NCBI GenBank assembly: GCA_029204225.1
Contig: CM055098.1
Coordinates: forward strand, 25,649,473-25,713,472
Origin: Diphasiastrum complanatum
Lineage: Eukaryota; Streptophyta; Lycopodiopsida; Lycopodiales; Lycopodiaceae
Reading direction: 5' to 3'
Length of the DNA stretch: 64,000 bases
Part shown: piece after piece, positions 22,203 through 34,900 of the stretch
How the letters are laid out: every line of letters starts with the position of its first letter
Numbering within the stretch: position 1 is the first letter of the stretch
Position numbers and translations under genes: made by a program
The notes under the pieces: generated by a model
What the model was told of the DNA's origin: nothing
What the model saw: only the letters and a program-made list of their open reading frames with translations
Databases searched by the model: none

Positions 22203-23085
22203 TTGACTGGACTAAAGATTGAACAAATTTTAACTAAATTTGTTTTGATCTTGCTGTAGTTGACTCAAATAATAATACGGCAATGAGGTGCAGGAAGCAA
22301 CTCTAACTTGTCATGGATTTCTCATAGTGTTCAAAAATTTGAAACTGCTGTACATGGTAATCTGAAGATGGATAGATGAATGAAAATGTGTTCTGGAGAT
22401 GCTCTATAGAAGACTCTCGTGCAGTAGCTATTCCTCATGCAAAAATCAGTCACACAAAATAGGTGAAGAGAAACAAGGAAATACACAAACGTTATAGATA
22501 GTGAGAATTGTATAGCACTTGTCGAACAAAACTTGCATTCATCAACATTGATAATGTACCTTGATAGTTGCAATATTTCAGTTGTTTTGTAGAGTAATGT
22601 GACTTACCCTGACATGCCTTTGTCAAAACAAGACAGGGTTGGTGACACTAAAATCTATCATCATGGATAACAGATGTTGTAAGATATAGCGTGAGATGCA
22701 GGTATGGTTGAAGTACTATGTCCTGAGGACCTCGTCGAACAAGAGATTAAGAACCGAATCTCTAAGTGGATTTCCGAATCCTAGATTTATAGTGTATTGG
22801 CACATTGGAAATCTTATTTGCATGTAGAAAGACAATTAGATTTGAGGTTGTAGAAGGGGAGAAAAAGTGTCAATTCCCTGTGGAGGTTGCTCTTGGTTGG
22901 ACATTGTAGCAGATGACGGAATATCGGTTTTACTTTCTTTCGACAAGGAATCATTTCAGATTGTCTTTTTGCATTATGATACTGGTGTATTGGACGGTGA
23001 TGTAGAAGTTTACAAGAAACTTCTCGATCGAGCAGCAGGTTTAACTGTTGGTTGCTATGGTGCTCATGTTGTTGCCGTGAAGATC
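22203..23085. other. non-coding or unrecognisable stretch
   Basis: Only short frames on both strands, none with family resemblance. Probably degraded retroelement between the gag at 23086 and the coiled-coil ORF. Confidence 0.3.
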
Positions 23086-24322
23086 CTATTGTGATTCATA
23101 ACTGACATAACGGGCAGGTAGGATTTTAGCGTGTTGCTTTGGACAGTTTTTGAAACTGTGTTTTCTTATACAGTCGGGACACTCAGGATGGTACTTGGTC
23201 TTGACTAGACAATCAACCATGAAGTGGCCAGTGTCACCACAGATGAAGCATCTGGTGTGCAGTGGCCCTTGTATAACTGCATAGCCATCTTGTATGGCTA
23301 GTGGGTCTGGACTTTCTGATGGATAGTCAGGATAAGGCAAGGCATTTCCAGATTGGGATGGGTGTTCTTCATATTGTTGAACTGTATGTGCTTGGATAGG
23401 TCGATATGAAGGACAAGCATCATCAGGATGCGTAGCCCGGCAGTGTCTATAAGGTACCTGTGCAGGGTTTGACTGACCAGACATACTGCTTTGGATAGAC
23501 TTCAGGGTAGCTTGAAACTCATTGGTGAGTTTCTCCATCTGTAGTTGATGTTGCTTATTAAGCAACTCGAACTGGGATTTCCAAAGCTGATCTTGGATGT
23601 CCTCGATCGGCTTTGACTCATGGACAGGAGCACGTGGTGCTCGCCTTTCCCTGGATTTGTCAACATCTGATCCTTCGTCTTCTTCCTTGATGGCATCAGA
23701 CATAGCTAACTTTAGGCTCGTATATTCATCATTGGATTTAAGCTCGCGTCTAATCCATCTTGGAAGGCCGACTAAGAACTAGATGATGAGCATCTGTTCA
23801 GAGGGTTGTTCTTGTACTTGACTTTTGAGACGTTTGAAACGCTCAATATAGTCTCGTACTCGTTCGTCTTTTGTCATTTTGATATCACTTAGCTCGACGA
23901 AAGGGCTTTCTATCAAGCAAAATGGCTTGAAGCGTTTGATAAAGGCCTCCTTCAAGAGTGACCAGTCACGTTTATCTTCATGATCAATGTTAAAAAAACC
24001 ATTCTCGTGCTCGATCGATCATGGTCATCGAGAAGAGTTGAATCATGGCGTCGGGTGCTGTCTCGCCATATACATCACATGCATTCTCAAAGATTTGCAA
24101 AAATCTTTGAGGGTCTGAACTACCGTCAAACTTTGGTAGATCTAGTTTGGGTGTACGTCTCTCATGATGAGCATTGTGGGTAGCAGAGACTCCATTAAGG
24201 TTGGTTCTGGCATGGGATGTTTCAACACCATGAACATGGGTTCTGGCTCGCGAGGACTCGGCTCTATCATGTTCTTGTCCTTTGAATGGGTTTGTGGATG
24301 GCTCGTAGGGTTGGGACCGCAT
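23086..24322 (-). pseudogene. Ty3/gypsy gag
   Basis: Reading leftwards: LDLPKFDGSSDPQRFLQIFE and GETAPDAMIQLFSM, then DRAREWFF, the Retrotrans_gag core; VRDYIERFKRLKSQV; then a coiled-coil stretch (QLWKSQFELLNKQHQLQMEK) and a CCHC knuckle CFICGDTGHFMVDC with further Cys pairs (CPDC, CPKQH). A run of seven T after the REW codons (near 23995) shifts the frame by one base; otherwise the reading is nearly continuous. No protease or RT follows. The N-terminus joins copia sequence without an LTR. Confidence 0.75.
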
Positions 24323-25904
24323 TCGGCTTTTCTTGTTGATCTTCTTGGCTCCTTTGGATCTTGAGCAAGATCCTCTTGATCTTCAACACCTTGAAGCTCC
24401 TCCTCGGCCATTGCATGATCCTTGACAATATGAGAGTTGTTGGAAAGCTCCTTCTCTTCGATATTGTGAAATTCATCAAAAAGTACATCTCTACTTACAA
24501 CAACTTTCTTGGAAATAGGATCAAATATCCTATAAGCTTTACTATTTTCAATATAACCAACAAAGATGCCTTTGAATGAGGTAGCATCTTCTTTCTTCCT
24601 TACTTCTAAATGAATGTGTACATAACAAGTACAACCAAAGAATTTCAAATCACTAAGATTTGGCTTTTTGCCATACAATGCTTTAAAAGGTGTGAATCCT
24701 TCAATGGCACTATTAGTCATTCTATTGCATAGAAAGTTTGCACATAAAATAGCTTCTCCCCAAAATGAAATAGGAAGAGATGCATCTTGCCTGAATGCCT
24801 TTCTTTCGGCCACTCCATTTTGTTGAGGAGTGTATGTGCATGTAAATTTTCTCCTAATGCCATTAGTTTCACAAACTCTTTCCTCCTATTGGAGATGTAC
24901 TCCCCTCCATTATCACATCTTAATACTTTAATGCTAGTATTAAGTTGCTTTTCCACAAGAGTTTTAAACTTCACAAACGACTCAAACACATAACGTTTCT
25001 TAGAAAAGAGGTAGATCCAAGAATATCTTGATTTATCATTAATAAATGTGACATACATAAGAGCTCCACCAGTAGATTCATGTGAAAATGAATGCACATC
25101 CGAGTGTATAAGGTCAAGAGGAGAGTTAGATCTTGTCAAAGATCTCTTGAATGGTTGCTTATGAGATTTGGAAAGTCCACAAGCTTCACAAAGCTTGCCT
25201 CACTTGGATATGGTTTTGGGTAGTCCAATTGCAAGCTCCTTTGTCACCATGGTCTCCATAGCTTTGAAGTTAGGATGGCCTAACCTTTTGTGCCACAATT
25301 CCACTTGAGTGAGCTCCTCCCTTTCCATATTCACACTTCTAACCATAACATTAGCATCCAACTTGAATAACCTTCCATGCTTAAGACCATTAGCGATATA
25401 CTTACCATTTTTCAAGATGGAACATGCTCCATGCTTGAAATGTACATCTAATCCACTATTCATAAGTTGTCCAACACTCAACAAGTTCTTTGTAATAGAA
25501 GGTACATAAAGAACATTGTCTAGATCTACTTTCTTAGATGATCCAAGGCATAATGGAATGGATCCAATTCCTACAATCTCACACTCTTGATCACTTACTG
25601 TGAAGATAAACTTTTTAGAGTTATTTTAAGAAAGTAAGGTAGAAAAGTAGTCCTTTTGGTGAGTCGCGTGGGAGCTTGCCCCACTATCAATCCACCAAGT
25701 ATTTTGATTAAATGTTGGTGTTATGGATGTCATCAAGGATGAATTGCATTCATCATCATCCTCAAGCACGAGGTTGCCATGGTTATCCTTCTCTTGGACA
25801 TTTTTCTTCTGGTAACACTCGGATGCAAAGTGTCCTTTCTTACCACAAAAGAAAGACTTGAGCTTCTTTTTGTCCTTCTTGATCTTGCCTTTGGAATTTT
25901 CCAT
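24323..25904 (-). pseudogene. copia knuckle-protease-integrase fragment
   Basis: From 25904 leftwards: basic stretch and CCHC (FFCGKKGHFASEC), protease WWIDSGASSHA, NLLSVGQL-like segment, LWHKRLGHPNFKAME, integrase core HSDVHSF and RCDNGGEY, then LCNRMTNSAIEGFTPF, LYGKKPNLSDLKFFGCTCYV and FVGYIENSKAYRIFDP. Frameshifts at about 25195, 24880 and 24790. It ends in the Pro/Arg-rich linker (EPRRSTRK), where RT should start; instead the gypsy gag begins within a few codons. Gag N-terminus, RT and RNase H are lost. Confidence 0.85.
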
Positions 25905-26500
25905 GAAAAATCTAGCAAGAACAACAAGCTATTGATTAAACTTGAGACCTACTGCCTTCACACGTGTGAAGAACAATACATGTACGGTCTGCCAGCAGAG
26001 ACTGAAGTACACAAGTGTTAGAAAGCAATAGAACCATAAAATCACCATACAAATAGTGAAAACACTCAAGATATGCCTCCAAAACCAAGATCTTGCTTCA
26101 TTGATGTTTATGGCCAAATATGCCTCTATATGTACAAATGTGGGACCTCGAGCTGCTGTTGACTGAGCTAATCTGGCACGTGTAAGAGTGCCTAGTCACC
26201 AATGGATCCACTAATCACATCAAACTTGGCACATGGTCCATGATTTCCTTGGTTAAAGCCACCTCCTTGATTTTGGGCCATTGTCCTAATTTATAGGAAC
26301 TTGGATAAATATCTACTACAAGTGCAAATTCGCATGCTATTGATATTTCCATACATGTGAGAAGTCCTCTACACATGGGAGATCACTCCTACTTTCATGG
26401 TATAGCATTTCCTACCAATAAAATGATGCCAAGTGGCATATCACTAAAAAACTAGATTTTGGCCATTTTAGCCACTAGTTTCTAAATAGAATGGAATATA
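25905..26500 (-). repeat. LTR-like segment with CACGTG palindromes
   Basis: Shares phrases with 42840-43200: CACACGTGTG or CACATGTGG, and GGCACGTGTAAGAGTGCCTAGTCACC matches AACACGTGTAAAGAGTGCCTAGTCATCC at 43067-43094. Both lie beside copia coding remnants on the minus strand. Ends undefined. Confidence 0.45.
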
Positions 26501-27599
26501 AAAAACTATATGACTAATCTAAATGACATGAGCATTATTTTCACATTGACAACAATGAACCAATGATGCAACAAAGAGAGTTAGCATAGAAGCAATGATG
26601 AGTTTCTTGTTTAGTGAGGAATTAAGCATGCCCTCTTTGGATGGTGCTACAAAGAATTGACTTCTTTTATGAACAACAAAAAAAATTTCCTTGGGCAACA
26701 TGTTTGTCAAAGAGGATGCATCTAGAACACCATCTTGAATGCTCTTCTGCAAGCTAAAATGTCTTCATTCGAATAAAAATCTTCAAAAAATATCTATGGA
26801 TATTGTCAAGGATAATATAGCTCTAGATTCAATGCAAGTTGGATACATAGTTAATGATACATAGTGGTTCAATTGATTTTAGTGCTAGCTTGGTTTTAGT
26901 TTGTTTCATGTGGAAAACTTCTGAAGTGGCCTTTCCCACTTCGGACCATAACTTAAAATGTACCTCTTTGAGTCGTCGTTGTTTAAGGTTTTATATTTGA
27001 ATAGTTAAGTCATTATTTGGCCTTGCTTTTTTTCTAGTCTTTTAGCATAAGTGCGACTAAGGTAAGCTTGCCATCTTCTTTTTGTATCTCAGTTCACTAC
27101 ATGGGCTCACATCCAAGCTATGGTTCATGGGGCCAAATAATTGAATTACTTCAACTCGTTGCGTATGGCCACAATTCATGGGAGTTCGCTTTCTTGTTCT
27201 TAGTAGCAAAACAGAGGAGGCCATTAATAGTACATCATGTTACTAAGTAATCTGTTCTTTTAAGAGTTAGAGCCTAGAATGATCGGGTTGCACCATGATA
27301 TCCATAGTCATGAAAAATAATAAATACTCATAATCTGAAAAACTTTGAAACAAATTATTATAATTTTAAACGATACATAATTCTCAATATGGTGTAGCAT
27401 CCCTGAATTGCTTGAGTTGACCTCACAGAAAAGGTTCTTCATAATTCTTCGAAGAAGCCAGCTAAGCATTGAAAAGCTCCTCATTGATCCAATTTTCATC
27501 GGTGCTTTGATATCCATTGAACTGAGGAACTCTTCTAAAAACTCTCTTTCCCTTCTGCTTTCCTTGTTGAATGCAATCTGATTTGGCACCAGGTTTTTT
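26501..27599. other. non-coding stretch
   Basis: Only short frames; no recognisable gene, RNA or repeat. Confidence 0.3.
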
Positions 27600-28500
27600 T
27601 CATTATCCACAAATTATAGTGGATTAAGCTAGTTGGTCCCACTTAAGTCCTCAGGAGACTGACATTAAATGCATCAAGGATTCTCCCATTAGAAAGCAAG
27701 TCTAAAAATATAACCATCATGTACGACTTTTCCAATTTTCAAGGACTAATTTCTTAATGAGAGCTTGGTACAAACCTTTGTTTTTCCTTTGCCTTCTTTG
27801 TAAATGTAACACCGTTGTCAATACTGTCAACATAGGCAACTCGTGTAAAGTGAAAATATGCTTAATGAGCAAATTTAACTTCTTTATCCCATTTTATTCT
27901 TTCGTACACGCTATAATATGAGTTGGCCTACTTAGTTTGTCAATAGCTCTGCATTTCATATCACGATTTGCTAATTGATCCAATAATAAAGTTCATAAAT
28001 AGATGTTGCCATAGTGTCTCTGAAATGGGTAAAGAATGCAAAAGTCGCTATGCCTTCCCTCTCTATCATACTTCACCTTTGGCAAAATGTACTCTTATCC
28101 AAAAGTTTGTGTGTTGTACTTTGTTGGCGCCAATATAATGACCTCTTAAGATGCGTAGGAAGCTGCAACCCCATGATCACTGACAAAATGGAGGATTATG
28201 GTAATCCTCCAAAATCTTTTATCTTAAAGTTAAGTTCTTGCATACACAGCTTTTGTTGGAAGAACAGATACTCATTACCTACGTGATAATTCTCAACACT
28301 TTCACCTTATTGACTTTTGAAGTTTAACAAATATCTTCATCAATGTAGACATATCCTTCATACGTGTCAATTTCTAATTATGAGGTAACAGGGTCTTCTA
28401 GGCAATGTATCAGCTACAACATTATCTTTGCCTGAAACGTACAAGATCTAATACTTAAAGTATTGAATAAATGTCAACCAATTCATGTGTTCCAATAATT
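27600..28500 (-). pseudogene. Ty3/gypsy RNase H-integrase debris
   Basis: Minus-strand translation at 28380-28500 gives VSGKDNVVADTLPRRP, the end of a gypsy RNase H domain (GKDNVVADALSRR type). Further left come PISETLWQHLFMNFIIG (start of the integrase core, near 28000) and ILDAFNVSLLRT (integrase C-terminus, near 27670). Many stops and deletions lie between. It lies just downstream of the GDI 3' end in the same orientation. Confidence 0.6.
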
Positions 28501-28929
28501 TGAGGATGCATCAAGAATACTGTGAGTTGATGAGACACCTTAACAAAGAAATTTATCTCCTGACTTTCACAACGAGTATCACAGTTATAAAAACAATTTT
28601 TTTTATGAGTAAACAAATCCAATGCCAAGCAAGTCCTTCACATGTCCTCATTCAGGTTTTGGTAATCAACTTTTACATACTGTGTCCTCACATTATGACT
28701 ATAACAAAGCCTTGTACAGTTGATAATGTAACGCCCACAATTGGTAGTGCAGAAATTAATTACAAAGAGAACATGAATCTAAATAGCCTCCAAGCAACTG
28801 CCATGGGTACAAAAATATGTCACCCACAACCTTCATTTGGAAGCCTTTAAAGGTAATCCTCAACAACCTACCACAATTTAGTGTGCTCGCAAATGGAATG
28901 TTGCAACACAAAATGGTCTGTTGCCTTGC
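28501..28929 (-). other. GDI 3' UTR and downstream flank
   Basis: Follows the GDI stop codon (28930-28932 on the minus strand). AT-rich, non-coding. No perfect AATAAA was seen; the poly(A) site is unknown. Gypsy debris begins about 430 bp downstream. Confidence 0.5.
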
Positions 28930-28980
28930 CTACTCATCTGCAGCACTTGCAGCACTGAGATCCACGCTGAGATCCAACAC
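28930..28980 (-). CDS. GDI: GDI exon 13 (stop codon)
   Basis: 16 codons, [16 protein letters not shown], then TAG; acceptor GTACAG. The acidic Ala/Ser tail is typical of plant GDI. Confidence 0.94.
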   Translation of the reverse strand: MLDLSVDLSAASAADE

Positions 28981-31900
28981 CTGTACATGCAAACATTGTG
29001 AAAAACTACACAGAAACACTATGTTTGTTGACCATCACATCGGCTATACCAAGTGTCTGAATACAACAATGAACTGGCAAATGCCTTAATGAGATTGCTG
29101 AGATCAGTTTCTCAACCCATGTCAAATTTAATACGTCTTTTCTTAACTTGCCAACGAAGTTGAATAATAATTTCCACATGCATCCAGATAACTTTTTCAA
29201 ATCAGGTAGAAAATGAGGCAGTAGTCTAGGTACCAATTTCAGAAAAGAATAATGACACAACAAATGGGCAAACTATAGTAAAGAACAAACCTTGCCCGTG
29301 ATGCGAGTGTACATAGCAAGCACATCTTGTACAGTTGTTTCAAAGTGTGTAGTCGGGTCATAGCTCTGATCAGTTCAACCAGAAACTCAAATGAGCAATT
29401 AAAAGTAGACTAAGAAGTTAGCAAGAATAGCAATAACGTAACAAAGAAAGGCTTGCCTTGCTTATGTAAACATTGTCCAGGGTGTGATCGTTCACAGGCT
29501 CATATCTATCATAGACATCAAAAAATGTCTCCTCAACAGGTCCAAGTAAGCTCAACCCAGGCTCAAGTTCTGCTTCTGGCATGTCTGTCTCAGCTTCTGT
29601 GGAGACAAAAGCAATGTACTTTCCCTTTGGAGCAACATTATGAGAATAAGAGCAGCAAAAGACATACCTGCACCCAAGCAAGCAACATTAAAAGATGGTC
29701 GTCTTTCTACCATAGTGAACCAGATTAGATTACCTTGAAGAATTAGAGCACATGATCTCATCAGCCAACGAGAAGATCGTCAAGGTTATGGACATACATA
29801 GATTATTACATTAGGGTACATTTCGTCATTGATTATTTAGGCGCCCATTTATCATTTGCAGTTATACGTTTTTTACTGCCAACTAGGTATTCACAGGCTG
29901 CGATGTTGGATGTGCCAAGGTGTTGTCATGCTGATATCATAGCTTCCTAGTAAGGATCTCCAAAAGGTTAAGTATGATCTTCAATAATCATTCTACAACT
30001 AATGACTCTGATGTCTTGAGTAACTCTGTAGGAGATGTTTGAAAGTGATCCTTCGAGGAAGGACATGGACACCAACATTCTGTACTGCATTGGAAATACC
30101 TTGTGATCCTCATATTAGTGTCTATTATGTCATCATGCAATGCTTTACCTCTAATACTGTTTATGATGTGGCATCAGAGCACCTTCCCATGCTAAACTCA
30201 TCATCAGTAGCTTCTTCATATACAGATGTTATGTCTAGGATTATAAATACATAACAAAGGAAACATGCAATTTTCAAAACTTAACCGCAATCCATAGCTT
30301 CTTAATGTTCTTTTTCTCCATCAACATCCACCATTGTCGTTTGTTCCTTCCTACAGCTTTCTAAACCTTCCTTCCTTTCTCCTTTCCCCACTCAGGTGCC
30401 TCAAAGTGAAATCCTAGTCTACAACTAAATAAGATTTTAAAAATTTCAGAGAGTTGATCTGCAATCTCCTTCATGGCTGATTGCTGTTCCTTCTGGTCCC
30501 ATGAATAAATTCGTGGACAATAGTTGTCTTTTTCCTGAATTGTGGGCAACTGTGGACAACGAGGTCTTTCAATGATGAACAGCATTGGTTCATGCGGCAG
30601 CCAATAGTAAGCATAAAGATCAGCAATCTTTTGACATGAATTCCTTTCACAGCATATGTATCTTTAACATCTCTTTCCACTTTACTTCTTCTCAAAATGA
30701 AGTACCCATTGTAGAAGTCACAATGGTCTGATCATAGCTAATTTGTCCAACATCCTTGCACGTCTCCTTCAAGTATGAGCCATGCTTCACCGACTGGATT
30801 TCCTCTTAGAGGTCTTTGAAGATTGTTCTTCCCTCGTGCAGCATGGAGGGTAGAGCAGCAGTTACTCATCCTTTCTTCCATGATGATCCGTCTTTGTAAA
30901 ATGTTATTAGATCCTTTCTTCTCTGTACTAATTGCTCACTGTTCCTTCTAGCTGGCAACGGACTTTGTAGCCCATTGACTGCCTACTTCCATGAGCCTTG
31001 AAGGAGCCTTTCTATCCTTTTCCATGATAATAGTAGAATGAATTTTCTTGATCCACGATGCCTTAAAAAGAGGTTTTTTGTGCTTTGCCTCCCAAGATTT
31101 GTGTGATTGGCTAAAGTTAGGCTTGCTTATTCACATCCTCTTTCCAGGCATGAAGTTCTCAGAGGCCATGATGTGAATATCAAATTGGCAGGGGCAGATA
31201 GATAGTGGCAGTGCATGCTGCAACGAAAAGGCATGATGAAGATGGTGTGGCAGTTTAAAGTAAAGCTCAGGATGTGGATATGGAGGGGATTGAGTAAACA
31301 GCAGCAGGCAGCAGCGTAGAGAAGTGTTCAAAGACCAAATCTGACGTGTGAAAATATGCACATGATATATTGCTGTGGCGGCAGTATCCCTAACATGCAG
31401 TGCTCAGTGTCGTCCCACACTTACAAGATCCACTCTGAAGGACACATGCTTTCCTATGTCCTTGTCATAATATTACACATGTACTACTTAAGCCATGTAC
31501 AAACGTCACAATCAAATGCTGCACACATGAAAAATGGTACAACTTTTACTTGGTGGGGGGGATTACTATAGCATGGAAACATACTTCAGATTTGGCAGGT
31601 CCAAAGAAGACTGTGTAGCAATGTGTTCTTACAATCTCCATCAAGCCTTATGATAAGAGACCTACATATGAGTGGGTTGATCATATGGCATCAAGTTTCC
31701 ATTAGACCCTTTCTACATTAATGTTTTCAGTCTGTTCCAGTGGCATATCAGTTATCACCTCTCCATGCTATAACCACATATTCTGGTTCATCTGATGTCC
31801 GTGCGGCGTGAACTAGCAGCTCAGTTTATCATGCTTGAGACCTATTTTCAGATTTATCTGAAAAGAGATGCACATAATGTTTATATGGTCAATTTACATA

Positions 31901-34900
31901 CAGCAGAATAAGCTAATTCTTGATGACATAGAAACAAGATATTTTTTCTCTCTCTCATCGAAGGACTTTTCAGCAGGATCTTAGCTGATATATAATGTTC
32001 TCGTTATACTTTGAGATATTTCCCTGATTGTCCAAAAAATTGGCAGTTAGTAAAGTGTGTGCACACACCAAATAATAGTCTGCCACATACTTTACAACCA
32101 AACGTTTGAAACATCCAAACATAAAGCAGTTGAAACACGTTTCAAACGTTTGGAAAAATCCTCCAGATGTTTAGAACATTTTTCCCTCTTTTAAGTAGGT
32201 AAAAACGAAATAAAATCTCTATGGTCATCTCTATAAAATGACCATTAGCAGCTGTACAATGAAAGTTGGTTGGTTATAATGCATCTAGTGAGTCCAAGCT
32301 CATAGGAACATCATAATTATGAGGCACATCTGGATTGGATGTCCTGCTCCAAACAAGCTACCTCAAATCATTTTTTGCTATTTTAGGGCTTTAAACTAAC
32401 TCAATTGCCAATCACCGGTCCATCAAGTTACTTTAGGTCCTCTTTGAATGCCAAAATAGAGCCCGGGACTCTCGTCAACATCCCAGAACCCAAAATAAAA
32501 CAAAACATTCATAAAACCCACATTTGAAACGGGTTCCAGACGTGGGACTTTTCAAACAAGTTTGGAACCTCTTTGGTTGCAACTCTGGTCTGCCATGTAG
32601 GGTTGTTGTGGTTTACGTGCATGTGGTTGGCCAGCTCATATCAGGGGTGTTCTTTAAGTAATCAAACAAACAGATTGCTTATGGTAGTCAAATGCACTGA
32701 CCAACCGGGTGTTAGAAACCCCATTGTCAGATCCGTTCATTGCTAAGACACAATCAAGTGACGAACACTTCGTTACCGCCCATCCATAGCGATATTGCCA
32801 CTTCTCCCCCGTGCACTGGAGCCATAGACCACCATCAAGCAAGTTCGGATCTCCGATAATACATGTTGTCCCATACCACCATGCCTTACCCTCGACCCTC
32901 ACCTGCCTACATCTTGAGGCCTAGATTAACGTCCGACCTAACCACCAATAGAAGAGCTCTTCATTCTCTAGGAGAGAATGAATAACAAGCCCTTGGAGAT
33001 CCACCTCTATATACATAGTCCAGGTGGGGTCACCTCCGACCAACGGGATCACGCCTGACCAACGACATGCGTCAATTGTGCACACTAACGCAGGTCCATA
33101 ACAAAGGGTCGCCTCGCGCAAATAGGACACTGACACGTGGCACCCAAATGACCTATAGCTGCAGACCAGCGTTTTGTCCCAAAGAATGAGACCGTCACCT
33201 CAGGTATTCCGTTACGTGCCCTACCATTGGGAGATACTTTTCCCAATCAGATTGTCGATGAGAGACATATGCTCTAAGCATATCTTCCAACGTCTGGTTG
33301 ATACATTCTGTCTGCCCATCAAATTTTGGGTGATTTGAAGAACTAAGACTAAGGGTTGTTTCAAGTAACTGACTACCAAAACTTGCCAATAAATTTGGAG
33401 TCACGATCACTAACAATATCATTCGGCAAGCCATAACAACTTTTCAACGAAAAGCTGGGCTAGTCCAGATGCCTTGACTGATGATTTAGTAACTGCGCCA
33501 ATTTGGTTAACCTGTCAACCACCACCCAAATGGCATCATCACTACGGAACAATCGACTGCTTACTATCATGACCTACTGACTACTCGCGAGTTGCTGCCA
33601 GGTCACAATCTACTGCCTAGTTGATGCCTAGCCTCAACCTGTTGACTAGTTCTGTCGTGCTATGACTACTAAGGATATAATTTGCACGATAGACCTAGAA
33701 AGCTACGGGTCTTGGAAAGCTACTACTGCCTACAGATCGTTCTACTTAAGGTATCTATTAGTTTAGTCTTCTAAGGAAGTTAGTTCTAACAAAGATGGAC
33801 CTTTAATGAAGAAGGACCAACAAGAATTCATAGGGCTTTGGTGATTTATCTTTTACAAAGAAGAACCGGCAAAGATTCTCAAAGAATCATCAAAGTTTGC
33901 GCAAAAGCTTTTCTAAGGAAATACGGCGGTTTCTGGGCAACAAATTAGGGTATTCTGCTATTCATACACAATGTAGATAATCAGCTGATATCATGGAATA
34001 CTAGTCCAGTTGATACCCATTTGCAACTCATAGATAATGTTTTATGCCGACTGATACCAAGAACCGTCTGGTATAATAAAAGGTAATGCGCACCCACTAC
34101 TGGTACTGTCTCCTTGCTGCTTTGATATCCAGCCCTTAAATCAGACCCAGTTGATTGACCTCATTTGTAATATGAGTGGCCGATCATTTGAGAGACTGAT
34201 TCTTAGATCAGAGAGTAGCTTGAAATTCGTTTAGCATAACTTCAGATTACATTCGGTTTATCTAGCTCAGATTACTCATGGAAATTGCCATAATAAAAGC
34301 TCAATGAACATAGAAAAGTTGTCCACCTCTTTTGTAGAAAGTTTCTGACAATAAGGCACATAATGGCTAAAGACCTTTTCTCTGAATGTACAAGCCAGCC
34401 TACCTTTGGTAGCTTAGTTCTCATAATAAAATCTATTCGTATCTGCCACTTTAACAGTCTCATCCAAAAATCAAACTTTTAGCACTCAGGTAACAGTGAT
34501 GACACTGGTAGCTAATAAGAAGGGCCCGGTTGCTTGCATCATAGCTATCTGGACAGGAGTATTCAACATGAACATGCAAACTAATAAATAAAGGAAACAG
34601 TCACATACATGTCAGATTTTCGCCCAAGCTGCTTTTGGGGTAGGATTATTTGCACAGATTGAGAATCATTGGTATTTGGAATAGGGTGGTTCATTATACA
34701 GATTGCTCGGACCACCTTGCCCACCTTCTTAACCTGCATAGCAGAAGTATAAAAACGGATTATTTAACAAAAGAAGGTATTCAGCAAACATTGTGACCAA
34801 CTCTTCTGCAGTGGCATGCAGTGGCGCTTATTAACCTCCCTTGTCACTTCAAACACATCACTCATTATGTCACTGAAAAGTAGTGGTCAAGAAAGAAAGC

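Noticed and set aside
28014-28286. Plus-strand frame of 90 codons
   Set aside because: The minus strand of the same stretch carries gypsy integrase motifs; the plus frame is a shadow.
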